Shown: positions 42,962 to 49,383 of the stretch, in pieces | Position numbering within the stretch: the stretch's first letter is position 1 | How the letters are laid out: every line of letters starts with the position of its first letter | DNA from: Rhodobiaceae bacterium UBA4490 | GTDB taxonomy: Bacteria; Pseudomonadota; Alphaproteobacteria; Parvibaculales; Parvibaculaceae | Length of the DNA: 64,000 nucleotides | Direction of reading: 5' to 3' | NCBI GenBank assembly: GCA_002389665.1 | Contig: DGNO01000001.1 | Span: 707,564-771,563, forward strand | Made by a program: the position numbers and the translations under genes | The notes under the pieces: model-generated | Told to the model about the DNA's origin: nothing | Seen by the model: only the letters and a program-made list of their open reading frames with translations | The model's database searches: none

Positions 42962-44344
42962 TCACATGAGCCAGATGGCGGCCAAGCCGAGAAAAGCAAA
43001 AAAACCGACGACATCGGTCATCGTCGTCACGAAGACACTGGAAGCGACCGCCGGGTCGATATTCATCCGGTCGAGCGCCATGGGCACGAGGATACCCGAA
43101 ACCGCGGCCACCACCATGTTCACAATCATGGCAGCTCCGAGCACGATCCCGAGCATCGCATCCTGAAACCAGACGCCGCCGACAACGCCGATAAGCAGTG
43201 CAAAGAGCACCCCGTTGACGACGCCCACCAGCAATTCACGGCGCATGAAGCGTAAGGCATTCAAAGGACCGAGCTCGCGCGTTGCCAGACTGCGCACGGC
43301 AACGGTCATGGTCTGCGTGCCCGCATTGCCGCCCATGGAAGCGACGATGGGCATGAGAACCGCCAGTGCCACCATCTGCTCGATCGTCGCATCGAAAAGC
43401 CCGATGACAACGGAAGCCAGAATGGCGGTGAGTAGATTGACGAAGAGCCAGGAGAAACGGTTGCGCGCGGTCAGCGCCACGCTGTCCCCCACCGCTTCTT
43501 CGTTGACGATACCGCCCATCAGCCGGATGTCTTCGGTCGCCTCTTCGGAGATCACCTCGACGATGTCGTCCACCGTCGTCACCCCGACGAGCCGGTCGTT
43601 CTCGTCGATCACAGCGGCGGAAATCAGGTCGTATTTTTCAAAGAGCCGGGCAACTTCCTCCCGGTCGGTATCGACGCGGATCAGTGTCTGCTCGGTATTC
43701 ATGATGTCCGAGATTTTCGTCGGACGTTTAGAGCGCATCACCCGGTAAAGCGGCACGGTGCCGATGGGCCGGTACGCGGGATCGACGACGAAAATTTCAT
43801 AGAACTCGTCGGGCAGGTCTTCCGCCTCGCGCATATAGTCGATCGTATGGCCCACATCCCAGAAGGGCGGCACCGCCACGAGATGGCGCTGCATGAGGCG
43901 GCCGGCACTGTCCTCGGGATATTCGAGTGCCCGCTCGAGCGCTGCGCGCTCATCCGCCGGCATTTGCGAGAGGATTTCTTGCTGACCTTGCTGGTCGAGG
44001 TCTTCGAGCAGATAAACCGCGTCGTCCGAATCCATTTCGGCGAGCGCTTGGGCAATGTCGCCCGGATCGAGCAGCGCGATCACTTCATCGCGCACGCCCT
44101 CTTCCAGTTCGGAGAGCACTTCGGGCTTCAGCTCCGGGCCCAGCATCTCCACCAGCGCGCGCCGCTCATCCGTGCGCATGAGATCGAGCAGCTCGGCGAT
44201 ATCCGCCGGGCGCATCGGGGCGATGAGATTGCGGACCTGGTCTCCGTCCCCGCGATCGAGCGCATCGATCACCTGCCGCACGAATTGCGGGGTCAAGGGA
44301 TCGTCACGCTCTTCGCTTTGTCTGGCGACGGCTGTTTCGCTCAA
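42962..44344 (-). CDS. mgtE: Magnesium transporter MgtE
   Basis: A 460-residue Mg2+ channel/transporter. The N-domain (~20-130) has helical repeats PADIAELLDLMRTDERR and LDPGDIAQALAEMDSDDAVYLLEDL; two CBS domains (~135-260) sense Mg2+; five membrane helices (~290-460) follow, including the pore segment MPIVASMGGNAGTQTMTV. It works in the inner membrane, gated by cytosolic Mg2+. The start is TTG at 44344, preceded by GTGAGA. A hairpin with a U-run sits in the leader about 29 nt upstream, a candidate attenuator. Confidence 0.95.
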   Translation of the reverse strand: MSETAVARQSEERDDPLTPQFVRQVIDALDRGDGDQVRNLIAPMRPADIAELLDLMRTDERRALVEMLGPELKPEVLSELEEGVRDEVIALLDPGDIAQALAEMDSDDAVYLLEDLDQQGQQEILSQMPADERAALERALEYPEDSAGRLMQRHLVAVPPFWDVGHTIDYMREAEDLPDEFYEIFVVDPAYRPIGTVPLYRVMRSKRPTKISDIMNTEQTLIRVDTDREEVARLFEKYDLISAAVIDENDRLVGVTTVDDIVEVISEEATEDIRLMGGIVNEEAVGDSVALTARNRFSWLFVNLLTAILASVVIGLFDATIEQMVALAVLMPIVASMGGNAGTQTMTVAVRSLATRELGPLNALRFMRRELLVGVVNGVLFALLIGVVGGVWFQDAMLGIVLGAAMIVNMVVAAVSGILVPMALDRMNIDPAVASSVFVTTMTDVVGFFAFLGLAAIWLM

Positions 44345-44372
44345 TTCGTCTCACCTTGCGCAAAGGGTCACT

Positions 44373-44401
44373 AAAAGGCCGGACCTTGAGAAAGCCCGGC
44401 C
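44373..44401 (-). promoter_or_regulatory. Hairpin with U-run in the mgtE leader
   Basis: On the minus strand GGCCGG pairs with CCGGCC across a 13-nt loop and is followed at once by TTTT, 28 nt before the mgtE start. It has the form of an intrinsic terminator within a leader. No M-box-like fold was recognised. Confidence 0.35.
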
Positions 44402-44487
44402 GCGCTCGAATCGTCCCGCCTAGTTTGCGACAAAGCAGGCGGCGGCGCCAGTTCCGGTTAGCAAGGATATAGGGAAAGCCGCGCATG

Positions 44488-44514
44488 AAAAAAGCCGGGT
44501 TTCCCCGGCTTTTT
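44488..44514 (-). terminator. Terminator after tRNA-Leu
   Basis: AAAAAGCCGGG-GAAA-CCCGGCTTTTTT (minus strand) is a classic intrinsic terminator, beginning eight bases after the tRNA CCA end. Its symmetric A/T flanks may also stop plus-strand transcripts. Confidence 0.85.
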
Positions 44515-44521
44515 CATCGTT

Positions 44522-44608
44522 TGGTGCGGACGAGAAGACTCGAACTTCCACGGGTTTTACCCCACAGCGACCTCAACGCTGCGCGTCTACCAATTCCGCC
44601 ACGTCCGC
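44522..44608 (-). tRNA. tRNA-Leu(GAG)
   Basis: An 87-nt leucine tRNA with encoded CCA. The acceptor stem GCGGACG (44608-44602) pairs with CGTCCGC (44532-44526). The anticodon stem CAGCG/CGCTG encloses loop TTGAGGT with anticodon GAG, reading CUC and CUU. The long variable arm (TGGGG...CCC) is typical of class II Leu tRNA, and the T-loop TTCGAGT is standard. A strong terminator follows. Confidence 0.95.
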
Positions 44609-44697
44609 AGGCCATACGATTGGTGGCGGTGATGTAACAAATAGATTTGCGCTGCACAAGCCTCTTCGCACCGCCCGCCGCTTTAAATCGAAGGGTA

Positions 44698-45489
44698 TCA
44701 GATGCCGTCGCCATCCGTGTTGCCGGGCAGGTGAATACCGCACTCGTCCTTGTCGAGCCCGGCCCAGCGCCCGTCCCGGTAGCTACCGCCCTCTTTCACC
44801 CGGCTGGTGCAAGGCATGCACCCGATGGAGGGATAGCCGTCTTTCACCAGCGGATGACGGGGCAGCTTGTACTTGTCGAGATAAGCCTCCAGATCATCCA
44901 GGTCCCAAAGGGCCAGCGGGTTGATCTTGAAGCGGGTGCCCTCGCCCATCCGCACTTTTTCTTCCTCGATGGCGTGCATGGCAGCACGGGTCGAGGTCTG
45001 GAAGCGCTTGCGCCCGGTGATCGAGGCGCGGAAGGGCTTCAGCCCCCGTTCCAGCGGCAGCACCTTGCGGATGAAGCAGCAATCGTCGGCATCGGTATTC
45101 CAAAGCACGCCGTCCGGGTCCTTGGCGTTCAGGTCGTCCGGATGAGGCCCGATGGCGCGCAGGTCCGTCAGGCCGAGCTTGTCCTGCAGCCGGTCGCGGT
45201 AGCGCAGCGTCTCACCGAAGAGCTTGCCGGTATTGAGAAAGAGCACCGGCGTTGTCGGGTCGATCTGCGAGATCATGTGAAGCAGCACGGCGGATTCCGC
45301 CCCGAAGGACGAAACCGCGGCGATCTCACCCGGGAACTCGTCCTTGATCAGCGCCTCCAAAAGCGGCGCGCCGGTCAGGCCTTCATATTTCTCCCGGAGC
45401 CGGAGCAATTCGGAAGACGTGACATTCTCGCTGTCCATGGCCGCGGCGCGGCGGTCGACGGTCTGCGTCTGCGCTGTTGCTAGCGTCAT
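44698..45489 (-). CDS. cysH: Phosphoadenylyl/adenylyl-sulfate reductase
   Basis: A 263-residue reductase of sulfate assimilation. The nucleotide loop is SSFGAESAVLLH (~60-71) and the LFLNTGKLFGET segment follows. Four cysteines, CC at 137/138 and CxxC at 224/227, indicate a [4Fe-4S] cluster, hence preference for adenylyl sulfate (APS) as in most non-enteric bacteria. The C-terminal ECGIH (Cys250) is the thiosulfonate-forming Cys. The ATG at 45489 overlaps the stop of the upstream gene (ATGA) and lies nine bases after AAAGG; an ATG three codons earlier is less likely. No sulfite reductase is in this operon. Confidence 0.93.
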   Translation of the reverse strand: MTLATAQTQTVDRRAAAMDSENVTSSELLRLREKYEGLTGAPLLEALIKDEFPGEIAAVSSFGAESAVLLHMISQIDPTTPVLFLNTGKLFGETLRYRDRLQDKLGLTDLRAIGPHPDDLNAKDPDGVLWNTDADDCCFIRKVLPLERGLKPFRASITGRKRFQTSTRAAMHAIEEEKVRMGEGTRFKINPLALWDLDDLEAYLDKYKLPRHPLVKDGYPSIGCMPCTSRVKEGGSYRDGRWAGLDKDECGIHLPGNTDGDGI

Positions 45490-46034
45490 TTGAGCCATCC
45501 TTTATCTTCAATGAAGCGTTCTGTTTTCGCGCTGACCTGGGGGAGCGAGAGCCCATCGGCGCGCCATTTCAGGCGCTGCGCAGCCACTTCGTCCAACCGG
45601 TCCGCCCATTCCGGGCCGAAAATTCTCTCCAAATAGCGCCTGATGAAGCGGGCCATGCCGGGCGCCTTGCCGCCCGTCAGGATCGCCAGGATCAGGTCGC
45701 CCCGGCGCACCAGGGCCGGCACATGGAAATCGCAGAGATCGCGCTCGTCTTCCACATTGACGAGGGCGCCCGCTTCGCGTGCCACTGCGGCGAGACGCTC
45801 GCCTTCGGCGCGGGGCAGCCCCGCGACGAACACCACCCGCGCCACCTTAACGGCTTCCAAGTCCGCCTCAGGGCCCTCAGCAGCCTCTGCCAGCGGGCCT
45901 TCCGCCTCGGCGCTGAATACCCGCAGCTTGCCGGTGCCACCCGCCTTCAAAAGCGCTAGACGCTTTTCGCCCGCCTCACCGGCGGCAACCAGCACTGTCG
46001 GGCATAGATCCAAATCAAGGCTGATGGGCAGCAT
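45486..46034 (-). CDS. Divergent precorrin-2 dehydrogenase/sirohydrochlorin ferrochelatase (CysG-N/Met8-like)
   Basis: A 182-residue protein related to the N-terminal domain of sirohaem synthase. Matching landmarks are LPISLDL at the N-terminus, NVEDERDLCDFHVPALVRRGDLILAI (residues ~95-120) and TGGKAPGMARFIRRYLE. Key residues differ, by alignment by eye: the NAD loop VGGGxVAxRK is VAAGEAGEKR; the catalytic Asp pair is absent (FVAGLPRAEG); and the Ser before GDL is Gly. It may be a variant enzyme or an inactivated domain. It is the first gene of a coupled pair with cysH, sharing ATGA. Sirohaem is the cofactor of sulfite reductase, explaining the pairing. Confidence 0.72.
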   Translation of the reverse strand: MLPISLDLDLCPTVLVAAGEAGEKRLALLKAGGTGKLRVFSAEAEGPLAEAAEGPEADLEAVKVARVVFVAGLPRAEGERLAAVAREAGALVNVEDERDLCDFHVPALVRRGDLILAILTGGKAPGMARFIRRYLERIFGPEWADRLDEVAAQRLKWRADGLSLPQVSAKTERFIEDKGWLK

Positions 46035-46136
46035 CGCGGCTATCCTGTGCCATCATGAAAGCCCTGTCGCTTCCATTGCACAATCAGATAAGCTGTTTTC
46101 CCGAATAATTCAATATTTGAAAGTAGAATAGAAAAT

Positions 46137-46161
46137 ATAACACTTATAATGTGTTATATAT
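46137..46161. promoter_or_regulatory. AT-rich inverted repeat upstream of the sulfur operon
   Basis: ATATAACAC (46137-46145), 7 bp, GTGTTATAT (46153-46161) form a perfect 9-bp inverted repeat in an AT-rich island of an otherwise GC-rich window. It lies 103 bp upstream of the precorrin-2 dehydrogenase homologue. A dimeric repressor operator is likely; no T-run supports a terminator. Confidence 0.5.
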
Positions 46162-46222
46162 GAGGCAGCGAGACCACCCTCATGCACAGCAGGGGCGTTT
46201 TCGAAAGAATTATCGGGTAGGT

Positions 46223-46492
46223 TTAAGCGATGGATTCGAAATTGCGGATTTTGTCGGTAATCGACACGGCAATCTTGTCGCCTTGAACCACAATCTCCCC
46301 GCGCGCGATGGGGATATTATTGGCCAGGACCCAGATTTCTTCATCCTGCTGGGCGTCGAGCTCGATCACGGCGCCGCGGCCCATTTTCAAAAGCTGGTGG
46401 ATAGGCATACGGGAACGGCCAAGGACCACCGAAATCTCGATATGGACCTTGTTAATCGCTGTGACGCTTTCCATAACTTCTAATGCACTCAT
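46223..46492 (-). CDS. fliN: Flagellar motor switch protein FliN (short form)
   Basis: An 89-residue protein consisting mostly of the SpoA/FliN domain: INKVHIEISVVLGRSRMPIHQLLKMGRGAVIELDAQQDEEIWVLANNIPIARGEIVV... to a C-terminal ITDKI. It forms the lower part of the flagellar C-ring with FliM and FliG and helps set rotation direction and export. It stands apart from other flagellar genes in this window. The ATG at 46492 follows AGGAG by eight bases. It is divergent from lipB across 47 bp. Confidence 0.9.
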   Translation of the reverse strand: MSALEVMESVTAINKVHIEISVVLGRSRMPIHQLLKMGRGAVIELDAQQDEEIWVLANNIPIARGEIVVQGDKIAVSITDKIRNFESIA

Positions 46493-46539
46493 AAGACAGC
46501 TCCTGAACCTGCCCCAGAATTTCATGCCGCGGTTGCCAC

Positions 46540-46547
46540 ATGGTTAA
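46540..46547 (-). promoter_or_regulatory. CtrA-like 8-mer upstream of fliN
   Basis: The minus strand reads TTAACCAT, the short CtrA-type motif, 48-55 bp upstream of the fliN start. It also forms the first codons of lipB (ATGGTTAA). The position would suit CtrA control of fliN, but a single 8-mer may be chance. Confidence 0.3.
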
Positions 46548-47262
46548 TCCAGCCTCTCCAAATCCGGATTCTTTTGCCCCCTCACCCCTTCTTGAAGGGC
46601 CGGAATGGAAGATTTCCGATGCCCCCGTCCCTTATGAGGAGGCGGTGCGCTTCATGGAGGCGCGCGCGGCGGCCATTGCCGAGGGAGAGGCGGAGGAGCT
46701 TGTCTGGCTGCTGGAGCACCCCCCGCTCTATACGGCAGGCACGAGCGCGGACCCGGCGGACCTTCTTACCCCCGAGCGCTTTCCCGTCTATGAGACGGGC
46801 CGGGGCGGCCAATATACCTATCATGGGCCCGGCCAGCGGGTTGCCTATGTGCTGCTCGATCTGAAGCGGCGCAAGCCGGATGTACGGGCCTTCGTGCAGG
46901 ATCTCGAGCGCTGGCTGATTGCGGCGCTCGCCGAATTCAACGTCAAAGGCGAAGTGCGCGACGGCCGGGTCGGCGTCTGGGTGGCGCGCCCGCAGCTTGG
47001 GGCCGGCCGGGAGGACAAGATCGCGGCCATCGGCATCCGCCTGCGCAAATGGGTGTCCTTCCACGGCATCAGCTTGAATGTCGATCCCGAGCTCGACCAT
47101 TTCAGCGGCATCGTGCCCTGCGGCATTTCAGAGCATGGCGTGACGAGCCTTGTCGATCTCGGCCTGCCCGTTTCCATGCCGGAAGTGGACAGCGTGCTGA
47201 AAAAGACGTTTGCCGAAGTGATCGGCCCGCCGCTTCTGGCCAAACGGGAACCAGAGGCTTAA
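46540..47262 (+). CDS. lipB: Octanoyltransferase (lipoate biosynthesis)
   Basis: A 240-residue cytosolic transferase moving octanoyl from ACP to lipoyl domains. The substrate pocket is [16 protein letters not shown] (~88-103), the catalytic Lys160 is in [18 protein letters not shown], and the nucleophile Cys194 is in SGIVPCGI. Length and motifs are normal; the first ~20 residues are a variable leader. It is divergent from fliN and convergent with the bactofilin-like gene four bases downstream. lipA is not in this window. Confidence 0.95.
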   Translation: MVNPASPNPDSFAPSPLLEGPEWKISDAPVPYEEAVRFMEARAAAIAEGEAEELVWLLEHPPLYTAGTSADPADLLTPERFPVYETGRGGQYTYHGPGQRVAYVLLDLKRRKPDVRAFVQDLERWLIAALAEFNVKGEVRDGRVGVWVARPQLGAGREDKIAAIGIRLRKWVSFHGISLNVDPELDHFSGIVPCGISEHGVTSLVDLGLPVSMPEVDSVLKKTFAEVIGPPLLAKREPEA

Positions 47263-47266
47263 AGCC

Positions 47267-48235
47267 TTAAAGCAGATAGCGCGAGCGCCCGGCCATCAGC
47301 ACCGCGCCGACACCGGCGCTGACCGCCGCGAACCAGAGCACACCGCCGATCAATGGCAGGCCCGCGACGCCCCACAGAATAAGCGCGCCGAGCACCACCG
47401 CCAGAATGCGCCGGTGGCGGCCAAGATCTATATTGAAAGCGCCGACAACCCCGGCACCCACCAGATGGATAGACATGACCATGCCAAGCGCCAGGCCCGC
47501 CACATAAAGCAGCAGCAGAATGAAGGCGAGCGGAATACCGACCACGGTGAGCGCGGCGAAGATCGCAAGCAGCGGCAGGCCGAGCAGCCAGCCGACCCCG
47601 TAGGCCACGGCTTGTGCCGGGGTCGCCCGGCCGACATCCTGCACCGCGCTCGTCCAGCCTGGGGCGACCAGCGCCAGAATGGCGGCGAGGAAGCCGAGAA
47701 AGACAGCGGAGGAAAAATTGAGGCGGAAGATGTAATTCACCCCGCTCTCGCCTTCCGGCGCGCGGCGCTCGAAGGAAATGGGGCTATCCAGAATCTGTGC
47801 GGAAATATCCCCGCCGATGAAAGCTTCGGGGTCGATATCGGGCTCCGAGGTCACGAAGAAGGAGAGATCGCCGGCAATATCCGCATCCGCTGCGATTTCG
47901 AGCTTATCCGCCCAGACCGAGACATTGCCTGCAACGGGCCCGTTGATCAGCACCCGCGGCGCCCGCGCCTCCAGATTGCCGCCGATCCGCCCGTCGATCA
48001 CCGCAACACGGCCGGCGAGGAAGACATCGCCCGTCACTTCGGTATCGTTGCCGAGCACGATCCGGTCGCCGAGCGCGGTAAGCGCGCCGTCCACATCTTC
48101 CGATAGCGCGACATCCTTGCCGGTCATGTAAAGCCGCTCGCCCGAGCGCCATTCCATGCCCTCATTCGCCGCGGCAGGCGCGGCTGCTGCGCAGAAAGAC
48201 AGAAGAAAGAAAAAAGCCGAAACCCAGCGCCGCAT
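47267..48235 (-). CDS. Bactofilin-like exported domain fused to a four-helix membrane region
   Basis: A 322-residue protein with two parts. After a signal peptide (ends PAAAN-E, ~24), residues ~35-150 contain short repeating strands: LTALGDRIVLGNDTEVTGDVFLAGRVAVIDGRIGGNLEARAPRVLINGPVAGNVSVW..., the left-handed/right-handed beta-helix pattern of polymer-forming bactofilins. Residues ~165-320 have about four to five hydrophobic helices (SAVFLGFLAAILALVAPGW, LLGLPLLAIFAALTVVGIPLAFILLLLY, ...). Bactofilins are normally cytoplasmic; here a signal peptide places the domain outside. The function is unknown, perhaps envelope organisation. Confidence 0.75.
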   Translation of the reverse strand: MRRWVSAFFFLLSFCAAAAPAAANEGMEWRSGERLYMTGKDVALSEDVDGALTALGDRIVLGNDTEVTGDVFLAGRVAVIDGRIGGNLEARAPRVLINGPVAGNVSVWADKLEIAADADIAGDLSFFVTSEPDIDPEAFIGGDISAQILDSPISFERRAPEGESGVNYIFRLNFSSAVFLGFLAAILALVAPGWTSAVQDVGRATPAQAVAYGVGWLLGLPLLAIFAALTVVGIPLAFILLLLYVAGLALGMVMSIHLVGAGVVGAFNIDLGRHRRILAVVLGALILWGVAGLPLIGGVLWFAAVSAGVGAVLMAGRSRYLL

Positions 48236-48293
48236 ATCCCAAGACCTGCAAAGAGAGCCGGTAAGACCGGAATGTAATGAACCTGCCGCCAGT

Positions 48294-49376
48294 CTAGTCC
48301 GTCAGGCAGGCCGGGTCGAATTCATATCGCCCGGCAAGCCAATCGAGGATTTCCTTGCCGAGCGCCGTACCCTCGAAAGGCGCATAGCGCGCGGACATGG
48401 CCGGTGCATCGAGCTTGTCCAAGCCCTGACGCTGAAAGACCTCAAGATCGGCAATAAGAAGCCGCCCAAGGCTCTCCCCGGCTTCGGCAAAAGCCGCCCG
48501 CTCGAAAGCGGCGCGCGGATCGTACGCCTCCCCCAGCCGGTAGCTTTCCTCCAGCGCGCGCAAAGGAATGCGCGAAGCGGCGGGCTGGTTCATCGGGTTG
48601 ACCGCATGGCCGGCAAGCAAGGGGCCGAGCGCACCCGGCCTGCCGGTAAAGGCGTCCAGATGCAAAAAGCGCGACATGCGCGCGCCGTCATTAACCGGAT
48701 AATTGTCCCAGAGGAAAGGTCTACGGGAAAAGATCTCCGTCACTTCCTCGATATGGGTTTTCGTGAATTCCGGCGCGCAGACCTTCGGCCCCGTCCAGAA
48801 CACATCGAAAGCCGGATCGAGGTCCCGCCCCAGATCCTGCATATAATTTTCCGGCATGGCGCCGAAGACTTTTTCAAGGATCGGATCGAAAGAGTAATAG
48901 CTCGGGCACATGATGAAGCGGCTCGCCGTGCTCAGCGCCGCGATCTCATCCGTCAGCTTTGCCTGCAGGCCCGCCAGTCCCGGCACATCGCCCTTCATGT
49001 CATCGAAGAGGATGCAAAGAATGTCGGGCCCGATGGCGTTGATCTCGTCCATCTTGCGTTTCAGTGCCGCGCGCGCCTCCGCCGTGTCATCGAGATAAAG
49101 TTCGAACGGGCTAAAGCCGATACCGAAGGAAAGCCCTTCGGCTTTGTAGGCCGCGGCAAGGCGGATGAGCGCTTCATGCTGGGCCGCCGGCCAGGGCGAC
49201 TGCCAGCTTTTGCGCAAAAACGTGTCGCCCTTCGGCGCATAGATATAAAAGCAAAAGCCGCGCTCCTTCAGGAACGCGGCATATGCATGGCGGTCTTCCC
49301 AGCTCCATTCCCGGCCGTAAAAGCCTTCGATGAGCCCGGCGGGGCAACGATCCTCGTTCATTGCACCCGCGCTCAT
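48294..49376 (-). CDS. GH84 beta-N-acetylglucosaminidase (O-GlcNAcase-like)
   Basis: A 360-residue single-domain glycoside hydrolase family 84 protein. It begins LIEGFYGREWSWEDR (~15-29), then YIYAPKGDTFLRKSW (~45-58) and FGIGFSPFELYL. The catalytic Asp pair is D125-D126 in ILFDDMKGD, the substrate-assisted arrangement of O-GlcNAcases; FLWDNYPVNDG (~228) binds the sugar. It removes beta-linked GlcNAc, from proteins in eukaryotes; the bacterial substrate is uncertain. No signal peptide, so cytosolic. The ATG at 49376 sits behind AGGGG, seven bases after the pccA stop; an ATG at 49361 is an alternative. Confidence 0.82.
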   Translation of the reverse strand: MSAGAMNEDRCPAGLIEGFYGREWSWEDRHAYAAFLKERGFCFYIYAPKGDTFLRKSWQSPWPAAQHEALIRLAAAYKAEGLSFGIGFSPFELYLDDTAEARAALKRKMDEINAIGPDILCILFDDMKGDVPGLAGLQAKLTDEIAALSTASRFIMCPSYYSFDPILEKVFGAMPENYMQDLGRDLDPAFDVFWTGPKVCAPEFTKTHIEEVTEIFSRRPFLWDNYPVNDGARMSRFLHLDAFTGRPGALGPLLAGHAVNPMNQPAASRIPLRALEESYRLGEAYDPRAAFERAAFAEAGESLGRLLIADLEVFQRQGLDKLDAPAMSARYAPFEGTALGKEILDWLAGRYEFDPACLTD

Positions 49377-49383
49377 GGAACCC

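Noticed and set aside
42962..44520. An M-box Mg2+ riboswitch before mgtE
   Set aside because: The leader between tRNA-Leu and mgtE is too short and lacks the M-box core. Only a simple hairpin with a U-run was seen.
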